Below, in pieces: positions 27,041-35,157 of a stretch of 64,000 nucleotides of DNA. The notes beneath the pieces are model-generated. The model had not been told where the DNA came from, ran no database searches, and saw only the letters and a program-made list of their open reading frames with translations. Within the stretch, counting starts at the first letter, position 1; each line of letters starts with the position of its first letter. Both the position numbers and the translations under genes were made by a program. This DNA comes from SbD1 sp039679945 (GTDB taxonomy: Bacteria; Desulfobacterota; Syntrophobacteria; Syntrophobacterales; Syntrophobacteraceae), in contig JBDKTY010000239.1 of NCBI GenBank assembly GCA_039679945.1, positions 137,399-201,398 of the forward strand, read 5' to 3'.

Positions 27041-27989
27041 AAAGGGCGAGCCTGGTGAGAATCGACCGTCTGTGGGCGGCCGAAAGACCGGGTTTAAGTG
27101 CTTTACCCTCCACGCGCAATCCCACCGGAATCCCCGACCGCATGAGGTTTAGAGCGGCATGAGTCACGCAGGAAAGCGTTCTCTCGAGGTCATTTCTTTC
27201 AATCGTATCCAGATCTATTATAACCTGCCGGCGTTCCGCTCCGGAAAGTTCCTTCGTCTTCAACCGACCGGTTTTTGCCGTGGACTTCCAGTTTATGTAC
27301 TTAAGCGGATCTCCGGGCACATAGTCGCGAATCGAGAGTATGCCGGATTCGTATCCCGGTTTATTGAGTTCCTTTTCACCCCTGGAGCCGGTCATGCCGT
27401 CGTTGAACAGTCGCTGTTCGCAGCGCAGAGGCTTCGGATAGACAATCAGGTCCTGTTCTTTGCGAACCCGGCGAAACCGTTTGAAAAAATCAAAGGGAAA
27501 ACCGGATGAGATCAAGGCGCCGAGAACCCTGGCCCTGCCCCTTTTTTCGAAGCTCACCATGATTGTACCCGATACGGAAGACTTCGGGGCGATGTAGGGA
27601 AACAGGCACTCCCGCCCGCGGACATTTACCGTTATGAGAAAAGCAGGCATCCACTTCCCGCGGTTGCTCACCTTCACTTCAGCCGGGACTTCGGTCCCCG
27701 CGAAGACATCTTCCGGAAAGCAAATCCGGACATCCAGGGTCAACAAATTCCTGGTCCCCATGATTCCCGAAACCACCAGGTAACTCAGAAGCGCGGAAGC
27801 GATGATATAGACGAGGTTGTTTCCCGTATTAACGGCGGACAGGCAGATGAAGAGGCTGACAAGAATGTAGATCCAACCCGCTTTGTTGATTTTGATTACG
27901 CCGGGACGGGGACCCTGTCCAGAAGCGATCGTATTATCTCCTTCCGGCCCGCGGTCTCGAATTCCTCTTTGAAAATCACGCGATGGCAT
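27027..27989 (-). CDS. DUF58 protein
   Basis: A protein of up to 320 residues with two membrane helices near residues 38-80 (INKAGWIYILVSLFICLSAV, then NLVYIIASALLSYLVVSGIMG), a beta-rich periplasmic-type region and the DUF58 signature YVPGDPLKYINWKSTAKTGRLKTKE. Such proteins pair with MoxR ATPases and resemble the von Willebrand-type partner. The start is uncertain: ATG 27989 overlaps moxR by 94 bp and lacks a good ribosome site. GAAGGAG inside the overlap suggests a later, non-ATG start near 27930-27900. Confidence 0.85.
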   Translation of the reverse strand: MPSRDFQRGIRDRGPEGDNTIASGQGPRPGVIKINKAGWIYILVSLFICLSAVNTGNNLVYIIASALLSYLVVSGIMGTRNLLTLDVRICFPEDVFAGTEVPAEVKVSNRGKWMPAFLITVNVRGRECLFPYIAPKSSVSGTIMVSFEKRGRARVLGALISSGFPFDFFKRFRRVRKEQDLIVYPKPLRCEQRLFNDGMTGSRGEKELNKPGYESGILSIRDYVPGDPLKYINWKSTAKTGRLKTKELSGAERRQVIIDLDTIERNDLERTLSCVTHAALNLMRSGIPVGLRVEGKALKPGLSAAHRRSILTRLALYGQN

Positions 27990-28828
27990 ATGACGTATCC
28001 CGCGACTGCCTTGACATTTTCAGGTACGACGAAATCGCTGCCACGCATGAACGCATCGGCCTTCGAGGTATTGACCAGGGCAAGCGCGCCCCGCGTGGAT
28101 AAACCGGCGGACAGATAACTGGAGGTACGGGTAGCCTCGACGATGTTGAGCAGATACTCAAGGATTTTCTCCGAGACGAAAACACCGTCGCGGATCTTTT
28201 CCTGGATAGCCAAAACCTCCAGGCGGTTCAGGAAGGGTTCGAGCCCATAAATCTCCCGCCTTCGGCTTCCTCCCCGGAGAATCTTCTTCTCCGCGGACCT
28301 GTCCGGGTACCCTATGTTGATCTTCATCATGAACCGGTCGAGCTGGGATTCGGGAAGAGGAAACGTACCGAACTGCTCCGCGGGATTCTGCGTTGCTATC
28401 ACCAGGAAAGGTGATGGAAGTTCATAGGTTCTGCCCTCGATGGTGACCTGCTTTTCTCCCATTGCCTCCAGGAGCGCGCTTTGAGTTTTCGGCATCGCCC
28501 TGTTGATCTCATCCACGAGGACGATGTGGTTGAAAATGGGCCCGGGCTTAAATTCGAATGTGCCGCTGTTCTTGTCGAAAATGGAAACCCCGGTGATATC
28601 CGAGGGGAGCAGGTCGCTGGTACACTGGATGCGGCCGAAGGAAAGGCCAAGGATCTTTGCCAGGGCCACCGCGAGAACCGTCTTCCCGAGTCCCGGCAGG
28701 TCCTCGACAAGAAGATGACCCCGCGAAAAGAAACAAATCAGCGCGAGCCTCAACGCCTTTTCCTTCCCGTGAAGATAATCGGAAAGAAAAGTGATGGCGG
28801 CTTCGATGGTGTTGTCCTGATTGTGCAT
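27896..28828 (-). CDS. MoxR-family AAA+ ATPase
   Basis: A 310-residue ATPase with Walker A LPGLGKT, the MoxR segment RIQCTSDLLPSDITGVSIFD, Walker B HIVLVDEINRAMPKTQSALLEAM, sensor 1 VIATQNPAEQFGTFPLPESQLDRF and a C-terminal lid domain. MoxR proteins act as chaperone-like ATPases on partner proteins, here most likely the DUF58 and transglutaminase-membrane proteins encoded downstream in the same transcript. Confidence 0.95.
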   Translation of the reverse strand: MHNQDNTIEAAITFLSDYLHGKEKALRLALICFFSRGHLLVEDLPGLGKTVLAVALAKILGLSFGRIQCTSDLLPSDITGVSIFDKNSGTFEFKPGPIFNHIVLVDEINRAMPKTQSALLEAMGEKQVTIEGRTYELPSPFLVIATQNPAEQFGTFPLPESQLDRFMMKINIGYPDRSAEKKILRGGSRRREIYGLEPFLNRLEVLAIQEKIRDGVFVSEKILEYLLNIVEATRTSSYLSAGLSTRGALALVNTSKADAFMRGSDFVVPENVKAVAGYVICHRVIFKEEFETAGRKEIIRSLLDRVPVPA

Positions 28829-28902
28829 ATCAGCGACTGCTAAGAGGGCGGGTTCCGACGCCGTTGTATCGGTTACTGATGAGCGCTAAAAGAATTCGCC
28901 TC

Positions 28903-29949
28903 CTACCGACTGATCACCCTCACTGCCTCCGCCCCGGCCTCCCGTGGAACGATTTCTCCGATGATGGAGACTCCCAGGTTCATGGCACGCAAGAATGAAA
29001 CCGTTTCTTCCGCATCACCCGGCTCCGAGACGATCACGAGCCCTATTCCATTGTTGAAAACCCGGTTCATTTCATCGTCTCCGACACTGCCCCGCTCCCG
29101 AAGAAAACTGAATATGGGCGGCACGCTCCAGGTACCCTCACGGATAACGGCCTGGCAGGCCTTGGGCAGAATCCGTTCAATATTGTCGTAAAACCCCCCG
29201 CCCGTAATATGAGCCATGCCGGCCACCCGGTACTTACGCAGCACGTTCAGCACGGGTTCGGCATAAATGCGAGTCGGCTCGAGCAGTTCCTCGGCAATGG
29301 TGCGCCCAAGCTCCGGAATAAAGGAATCAGGCTTAAGACCAAGCTTATCAAAAACAATGCGCCTGGCCAGGCTGTAGCCATTCGAGTGGAGCCCGCTCGA
29401 GGCTATACCGATAATCTTGTGCCCCACGCGTATTGTGGACCCGTCGATGATGTCGGAATTGTCAACGATGCCGACAGCAAACCCGGCCATGTCGTATTCG
29501 CCTAATTCGTAAAATCCCGGCATCTCCGCCGTCTCCCCACCGATAAGGGAGCATCCGGCCTGCCTGCATCCCGCGGCAATCCCGCTGACAAGCTGTTCGA
29601 CAATATCAAGGTTCATTCCACCCAGAGCCAGGTAGTCCAGGAAAAAAAGCGGGCGGGCTCCCTGCACCACAATATCATTGACGCACATGGCCACGAGATC
29701 GATCCCGACCGTGTCGTGCCGGTTTGCCATGAAAGCGACTTTGAGCTTCGTGCCCACGCCATCCGTTGATGAGACCAGAACCGGGTTCTTCATGTCCTGG
29801 CAATTAAGCGAAAACAAGCCGCCGAAGCCGCCGATATCCGTTATCACTCCGGCTCTGAAGGTAGAGCGCACGATGGGCTTGATCCGCCCTACCAGCTCAT
29901 TCGCCTTGTCGAGGTCAACCCCAGCCTCCCTGTAAAGATTTCCAGCCAT
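28903..29949 (-). CDS. purM: Phosphoribosylformylglycinamidine cyclo-ligase (AIR synthase)
   Basis: PurM closes the imidazole ring in purine synthesis, converting FGAM to AIR with ATP. The 348-residue protein has the expected YREAGVDLDKANELV start, VSSTDGVGTKLKVA, HDTVGIDLVAMCVNDI, the GGETAEMPGFY motif and HITGGGFYDNIERILP. I chose ATG 29949, with GGAG four to five bases upstream, over the open frame reaching 30126 because it gives the standard length and N terminus. It stands alone, 74 bp upstream of moxR. Confidence 0.96.
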   Translation of the reverse strand: MAGNLYREAGVDLDKANELVGRIKPIVRSTFRAGVITDIGGFGGLFSLNCQDMKNPVLVSSTDGVGTKLKVAFMANRHDTVGIDLVAMCVNDIVVQGARPLFFLDYLALGGMNLDIVEQLVSGIAAGCRQAGCSLIGGETAEMPGFYELGEYDMAGFAVGIVDNSDIIDGSTIRVGHKIIGIASSGLHSNGYSLARRIVFDKLGLKPDSFIPELGRTIAEELLEPTRIYAEPVLNVLRKYRVAGMAHITGGGFYDNIERILPKACQAVIREGTWSVPPIFSFLRERGSVGDDEMNRVFNNGIGLVIVSEPGDAEETVSFLRAMNLGVSIIGEIVPREAGAEAVRVISR

Positions 29950-30290
29950 CAATCTCCGATCCCTCTCTAGTATTTGGGACAGTATCTGTGTTGGAAAAAC
30001 ATCGCCCGCTGTAGCCCTCCGGCCGACCACGCCGAACGTCATAACCACTTTCATGGATAAGGACCGTGGAGGAAGAGGAAACCATTTCCACCCGGATGAA
30101 ATAATAAATATAACATCTGACGCCATTTTTACAACGAAATTGCCGGGGGCTTCGAAGCAGACCTCCCGTTGCCCCGGAAGCCCGTTCTTTTAATCTTATC
30201 AACACAGGGCAGATAACCGATCATCTCTGTTGCAGTTGCCAATCGGGTCCGTATCATGTTAAACGGAAACGAATCGGAGGTTGGAATGGA
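29950..30290. other. Divergent intergenic region between purM and mltG
   Basis: 341 bp that must carry the promoters of both purM (minus) and mltG (plus). I found no unambiguous -35/-10 pair, riboswitch or operator. No gene is visible. Confidence 0.6.
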
Positions 30291-31436
30291 ATGTCCCTGA
30301 TGCTGAAGGCCATGAGGATGGTCCTCACATTTTGTCTCGTTATATCTTGCCTGGTGGTACTGACCGCTGTCCCGATACTCGTGCATTTCTGGCTCTTTTT
30401 GCGCCTCCCCGCGAAACCGGCGTACGAGACGAGACAGTTTTTCATCCCGCCCGGCACGGGAGCATTCGGAACAGCCAAGATACTCCAGGACCAGGGGATC
30501 GTTCGGGATGCGCGGGCCTTCTACGTGCTGGCATGGCTCAAGAAGTCCATGCACAGGCTTCAGGCCGGAGAGTATGCCTTCTCAACCCTTGCCACGCCCG
30601 AACAGGTGCTGGATCAGATCGTCAGTGGCCGCGTCGTGATTTACACGGCCACAATGCCCGAAGGTTCCACTCTATGGGATGTGGCCAGGATATTCGAACA
30701 AAAGGAACTCCTGTCCAGCGCCGAATTCGTGGAACTCGCGAAGGACCCCAAGCTCATCCGAGGTCTGGGGCTCAACGGGAGCAGCCTCGAAGGGTACCTG
30801 TTCCCGGATACCTATCATTTTAAGAGGCCGTTGGAAGGGACTTCGGCGATTAAAGCCATGGTGCAGCAATTCTGGAATCATATGCCGCGCGAATGGTCCG
30901 GCCGCGCGAGCCAGGTCGGCCTCAGCCTGCACCAGCTCGTGACCCTCGCCTCCATAATCGAGAAGGAAGCCGTCGTGGATTCCGAACGCGCGGTCATCGC
31001 CGGTGTTTTCTACAACCGCTTGAAGATAGACATGCCGCTTCAAAGCGATCCGACGGCCGTCTATGACATTCCTTCTTTCACGGGTCCGATAACATCGGCT
31101 CACCTCGGCAGGCAGAGCCCCTACAACACATACCGGATAAAAGGACTTCCGCCGGGTCCCATCTGCAATCCGGGCTCGAAATCCCTCATGGCGGCACTGT
31201 ACCCCGAAAAGGTGCCCTATCTCTATTTTGTCAGTAACAACGACGGCACGCACCACTTCTCCGTCACCGTGGATGAGCACAGGCAGGCCGTTGGACGATA
31301 TTACGAGAAGAAAAAGAAATCAGACCCCAGGGAGCCTCACGCGACTACTCAGGCCGGTACGGCGGCCAACGGCGTGGGGGGAGTCGAAACGAGCACCACG
31401 AACAGCAGTGCGGACACAAGTGCGCCTGCTCCCTAA
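30291..31436 (+). CDS. mltG: Endolytic transglycosylase MltG
   Basis: MltG cleaves nascent glycan strands and ends peptidoglycan polymerisation. The 381-residue protein has one N-terminal membrane helix (about 10-36), a LysM-like region and the YceG domain with SLEGYLFPDTYHF, ASIIEKEA (catalytic Glu), FYNRLKIDMPLQSDPTAVY and YNTYRIKGLPPGPICNPG. The C-terminal 45 residues are Thr/Ala/Ser-rich and probably disordered. GGAGG lies 10 bases before the ATG. It is followed after 14 bp by the nucleotidyltransferase gene. Confidence 0.95.
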   Translation: MSLMLKAMRMVLTFCLVISCLVVLTAVPILVHFWLFLRLPAKPAYETRQFFIPPGTGAFGTAKILQDQGIVRDARAFYVLAWLKKSMHRLQAGEYAFSTLATPEQVLDQIVSGRVVIYTATMPEGSTLWDVARIFEQKELLSSAEFVELAKDPKLIRGLGLNGSSLEGYLFPDTYHFKRPLEGTSAIKAMVQQFWNHMPREWSGRASQVGLSLHQLVTLASIIEKEAVVDSERAVIAGVFYNRLKIDMPLQSDPTAVYDIPSFTGPITSAHLGRQSPYNTYRIKGLPPGPICNPGSKSLMAALYPEKVPYLYFVSNNDGTHHFSVTVDEHRQAVGRYYEKKKKSDPREPHATTQAGTAANGVGGVETSTTNSSADTSAPAP

Positions 31437-31450
31437 GAGCGAGAGGAAAA

Positions 31451-32266
31451 ATGGCCGAAATTGCCAGTGTCGTATTCGCAGCCGGCAAGGGGACAAGGAT
31501 GACCGGCTACAAAGGAAACAAAACCCTGCTGCCGCTTTTCGCCGGGGCCTCACTCTACGAAGGCCACAGGCCTCTTATCCGCGAGGTACTGGATAACCTC
31601 CCGGCCGGGCCCAAGCGAATCGTCATTAACCACTGCGCCGCGGATGTACGCGCGGCAACACGCGGCCCAGGGATCGAATACATCCTCCAGCCGCAAACCA
31701 ACGGAACGGGCGGGGCACTTCTGGCCGCAAGGGCTTTCCTTGAATCCACTCGCCCCGGATTAGTGATAATCACGATGGGCGATGTGCCCCTCATTCGCCA
31801 GTACACCTATCGCAGTCTCATAGAAAGGCTCGGGACATGCCAGATGGCGGTCCTCGCCTTTGAGCCCAAAGACAGGGCACAGTACGGCATGCTCGAACTG
31901 GATGGCAAAAAGGTTGTCCGGATCGTGGAATGGAGTGAATGGAGCAGCGACAAATTTCCGCCGGAGCGGCGCGAAGCCCTGCGGTACTGCAACGCGGGGG
32001 TCTATGCCGTAAAACGCCCCGTCCTGCTCAATTACATCCAGAAATTGTCGGACCGGTCCCACGTGGTTCGCAAGACCATAGATGGACGAGAGGTCGCCAT
32101 CAGGGAATACTTTATCACCGATCTCATCGAGATGATGAATGCCGACGGACTGCCGATAGGTTATGAGACAGCACCCGAAGAAGAGGTCATCGGGGTGGAC
32201 ACTCCCGAGTCCCTTGACCTTGTCCAGAGACTCTATTCCGATATCCTGACGGGCGGCAGGAAGTAG
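31451..32266 (+). CDS. Nucleotidyltransferase (GlmU N-domain-like, no acetyltransferase domain)
   Basis: A 271-residue enzyme with the pyrophosphorylase signature VFAAGKGTRM, the LQPQTNGTGGALLAARAFL substrate segment and the metal-binding IITMGDVPLI. It resembles the uridylyltransferase half of GlmU but lacks the left-handed beta-helix acetyltransferase domain. It may make a UDP-sugar or a related sugar nucleotide; the exact sugar is not readable. An AGAGGA site precedes the ATG. It is probably cotranscribed with mltG and convergent with the VOC gene. Confidence 0.82.
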   Translation: MAEIASVVFAAGKGTRMTGYKGNKTLLPLFAGASLYEGHRPLIREVLDNLPAGPKRIVINHCAADVRAATRGPGIEYILQPQTNGTGGALLAARAFLESTRPGLVIITMGDVPLIRQYTYRSLIERLGTCQMAVLAFEPKDRAQYGMLELDGKKVVRIVEWSEWSSDKFPPERREALRYCNAGVYAVKRPVLLNYIQKLSDRSHVVRKTIDGREVAIREYFITDLIEMMNADGLPIGYETAPEEEVIGVDTPESLDLVQRLYSDILTGGRK

Positions 32267-32272
32267 TCTTAT

Positions 32273-32881
32273 TCACTCGACGGGCTTCGCCCACCAGTTC
32301 TTCTTTTCCCCGGTGATCAGCTCTACTCCTTCTCCGGGGAATATATCCCGCTCCTCGTCCGGTGTCGGGTGCTCCACCCGAGGCCACATTTCGAAGCGCG
32401 GCATGAAGCCTTCGAGCGCGGCGGAAACCGGGTCCGTGTCCACCAGTTGCGGGGCCGCGGCAAGGTCAATACTCTCAACGCCCGCGCTGAACTCGATTGG
32501 TATCCCATTCGGATCGAAACTGTAGATCGAGTGGATCAGCCCGTGATCTATCATGTCGGAAACCCAGAATCCCGCGGCCTGAAGACGATCCCGAAGAGCC
32601 CAAATTCCCTCATCGCTGTCCACTCCGAACGAAACATGATCAAAGACCATGGGACCCGATACCGGATACCCGTGGTCCTTTTCCTCAACCGGCTTCACCT
32701 CGGGCCACTCGAAAAAAACAAGATAATGTCGCGGGGCGATTTCGAAAAAATAGAGCTTATACCCGCGCTTACCCAATCCGGCAATCATCTTCATGCCCAA
32801 CAGATCGCGCCAGAAGCGGATCGTCATATTCATATCACTGGTGGCCATTGCCAGGTGATGGATCCCATTGAACCGGAACAT
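32273..32881 (-). CDS. VOC-superfamily (glyoxalase/dioxygenase-like) protein
   Basis: A 202-residue protein with paired beta-alpha-beta-beta-beta modules. The first module begins NGIHHLAMATSDMNMTIRFW and the second FDHVSFGVDSDEGIWALRDR. His8 or His9, His in FDHVSF and the Glu in PIEFSAG are the likely metal ligands, and DPNGIPIEF matches the glyoxalase/extradiol dioxygenase C-terminal motif. The last 65 residues (from about 140) are an extension rich in Pro and Glu. AAAGGA precedes the ATG. The substrate is unknown. Confidence 0.82.
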   Translation of the reverse strand: MFRFNGIHHLAMATSDMNMTIRFWRDLLGMKMIAGLGKRGYKLYFFEIAPRHYLVFFEWPEVKPVEEKDHGYPVSGPMVFDHVSFGVDSDEGIWALRDRLQAAGFWVSDMIDHGLIHSIYSFDPNGIPIEFSAGVESIDLAAAPQLVDTDPVSAALEGFMPRFEMWPRVEHPTPDEERDIFPGEGVELITGEKKNWWAKPVE

Positions 32882-33511
32882 CGATGAATCCTTTCGTGGA
32901 GACTTCCATTTACCGCCGTATTTTTAAAAAAATGCCAAGCGCCGGGATGGACATTTGAGGTTCGTGAATATAGCATTTGTGCCAAATGGATGGCAACATG
33001 GGCAAAGCCCGATCATATGGAGCGCGCGGTCGATTGAACGGCGCCGCCCGATGATGGGGAGAAGCGCGCGCAGCCTATATTGTGAATTCCAGAACTTTCG
33101 AATTATGCAAAAATTGTTGTGCACAACCGTCTACAAGCTAATTGCAGTTGAAATCCACTAGTAGTCATGCTATTGGAAGCCTTCGTGTAACGTAAGACCA
33201 GGGTACCGGCCTCGCTACCTCTTCTTTCCGTTGGTTTCTGCCCGACGTACTTCCCGGCCGGCTGAACAGGAACGGGATCTCGCCCGGTTTGGCCAAATAT
33301 TTTGCTCTGGCAAACACAGATCAAAGCAGTCGGCACATTTGTCTTGCATGGACTTGAAATTGCTCGTGTTTTCGTTGACCTCCGCGTGTGTGCGGGTTAA
33401 GTCATCCAAGATGCACAAGCGGTTATCTCCTTTTAATTCAGAAAAAGAACACCGGAGCGCAAATGCGATGCCGTTTGCTTCGGTGCTGTTTTTCCCGGGA
33501 CACGCTGATTT
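32882..33511. other. Intergenic region upstream of the dsr operon
   Basis: 630 bp between the VOC gene (minus) and the RsbRD gene (plus). It should hold the dsr operon promoter, but I could not identify a convincing -35/-10 pair. A perfect 12-bp palindrome GTTGTGCACAAC (33116-33127) is the only regulator-site-like element I noticed. Open frames in it overlap each other and show no protein motif. Confidence 0.6.
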
Positions 33512-34051
33512 ATGGCTCTTCAAACGCTCCTCCAGGCGAGGAAGAAATCTTTGCATCAAAGCTGGTTCGACATCCTGCTGGGGACTTACCCCCCGGAGAC
33601 CGTCCGCCTGCTGAAAAAGGAAACCAACCAGTTCGCCAACCCGGTGGGACACACCTTCTTTCACGCGCTGGGAGAAATCCTGGACGAGTTTCTCCGGGAA
33701 AACGACCTGGAGAAGATGTCCGCGCTCCTGGACAGGATCATCAGGATAAGAGCGGTACAGGAATTCCCTCCTTCCAACGCTCTGGCGTTTGTCTTCCTGC
33801 TCAAACGGATTGCCCGCGAGCAGCTTGCAACCGAGATCGGAGAGGCGCGGGTGTCACCCGCCGAACTTGCCGACTTTGACGAAAGAGTGGACGGGCTTGT
33901 CCTGGCTGCCATGGACGTCTACTCGAAATGCCGTGACACCCTGTATGAGGTACGTATTCGAGAGATAAAGGACGGGACTCAGAGGCTCCTGCAGAGGGCG
34001 CAACTCATCGCGGAGATACCCCCGAGCAAGCCGGAAGACGAGAAACAATAA
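33512..34051 (+). CDS. RsbRD N-terminal-type sensor domain protein
   Basis: A 179-residue cytoplasmic protein made almost entirely of an RsbRD-type helical sensor domain (TLLQARKKSLHQSWFDILLG, then FANPVGHTFFHALGEILDEF and RAVQEFPPSNALAFVFLLK). The STAS output domain of true RsbR proteins is absent. In sulfate reducers such a one-domain protein is often encoded directly before dsrM, as here (37 bp gap), so a regulatory or sensory tie to sulfite reduction is plausible but unproven. The ribosome site is weak, and no other start is better. Confidence 0.82.
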   Translation: MALQTLLQARKKSLHQSWFDILLGTYPPETVRLLKKETNQFANPVGHTFFHALGEILDEFLRENDLEKMSALLDRIIRIRAVQEFPPSNALAFVFLLKRIAREQLATEIGEARVSPAELADFDERVDGLVLAAMDVYSKCRDTLYEVRIREIKDGTQRLLQRAQLIAEIPPSKPEDEKQ

Positions 34052-34088
34052 ACCATATCAACCAAACTTACTGAAACGAGGGTTAGTA

Positions 34089-35117
34089 ATGGGCATCAGG
34101 TTTTCCTTAGCAGCAGTCGTTGCGCTCGTTTTGGCTGTTTTTCTGGGAGTGAAGGCGGCCGGACTCAACGGCTTTTTCGGCATTACAGTGCCGTACATCG
34201 CCATCCTCCTCTTTCTGGGCGGCATCGTGTACAAGGTTCTGAAGTGGGGGCGCTCGCCCGTTCCCTTCAGAATCCCGACAACGGCCGGTCAGCAGAAATC
34301 ATTCCCCTGGATTAAGCACAATAAGTTCGATAATCCAGTGACCAACCAGCAGACGGTTGTCAGAATGATCCTGGAAGTGCTTCTTTTCAGGTCGCTTTTC
34401 AGGAACACCAAAACCGAACTCCAGCAACAGGGACCCAAAATCTACTACCAGTGGGAAAAATGGCTCTGGCTCGCCGGGCTTCTTTTCCACTACTCTTTCC
34501 TCGTGATTCTTTTGCGTCACCTGAGATTCTTCGTGGAGCCGGTGCCCTTTTTCGTACACGCGCTTGACGGAATGGACGGCTTTCTCCAGGTGGGCCTGCC
34601 GGGGATCTATATCTCCGACATGGTTTTCGTGGTTGCCGTCACCTACCTGTTTATCAGAAGAGTCATCATCCCACAGGTTCGCTACATCTCCTTGCCGGCC
34701 GACTATTTTCCACTGGTCCTTATATTTACCATCGGCTGCACCGGAATTCTTACCCGTTACTTCACGAAGGTCGACCTCCTCAAGGTGAAGCAACTCGTGC
34801 TGGGACTGGTCACTTTCAAACCGGCGGTTCCCGAGGGCATCGGGGTCATCTTCTTCATTCACTTCTTCCTGGTGTGTGTCCTGTTTGCCTATTTTCCCTT
34901 CAGCAAGCTCATGCATGCCGGCGGGGTCTTCCTCAGCCCGACCCGAAACCTGCCCAACAACAGCCGCATCAAGCGCCATATAAACCCGTGGAATTACCCG
35001 GTGAAGGTCCACACCTACGCCGAATATGAAGATCATTTCAGGGAAAAGATGGTGGAAGCCGGATTGCCTGTCGAGAAAGAATTGCCGGCCGAAGACACCA
35101 CCCCTCCAAAACATTGA
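34089..35117 (+). CDS. dsrM: DsrM, membrane cytochrome b subunit of the sulfite reduction complex
   Basis: DsrM is the NarI-like diheme cytochrome b of the DsrMKJOP complex, which oxidises menaquinol and passes electrons through DsrK toward DsrC trisulfide. The 342-residue protein has about six membrane segments (for example VALVLAVFLGVKAAG, VPYIAILLFLGGIVYKVL and WLAGLLFHYSFLVILLRHLR), with histidines in LLFHYSFL and LLRHLRFF as likely heme ligands. A GAGGG site precedes the ATG by 7 bases. It opens the dsrMKJOP operon. Confidence 0.95.
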   Translation: MGIRFSLAAVVALVLAVFLGVKAAGLNGFFGITVPYIAILLFLGGIVYKVLKWGRSPVPFRIPTTAGQQKSFPWIKHNKFDNPVTNQQTVVRMILEVLLFRSLFRNTKTELQQQGPKIYYQWEKWLWLAGLLFHYSFLVILLRHLRFFVEPVPFFVHALDGMDGFLQVGLPGIYISDMVFVVAVTYLFIRRVIIPQVRYISLPADYFPLVLIFTIGCTGILTRYFTKVDLLKVKQLVLGLVTFKPAVPEGIGVIFFIHFFLVCVLFAYFPFSKLMHAGGVFLSPTRNLPNNSRIKRHINPWNYPVKVHTYAEYEDHFREKMVEAGLPVEKELPAEDTTPPKH

Positions 35118-35157
35118 TTGACGCCGGATCACCTGTCGAGAAGGAGTTATACAAACA

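Noticed and set aside
32882..33000. Sigma54 promoter-like TGGCAC on the minus strand before the VOC gene
   Set aside because: The spacing from GG to GC is 7 bases instead of the required 10, so it does not fit a -24/-12 promoter.
33215..33664. Minus-strand frame of 149 residues before and into the RsbRD gene
   Set aside because: Overlaps the start of the RsbRD gene and shows no domain. It was considered because it covers the intergenic region.
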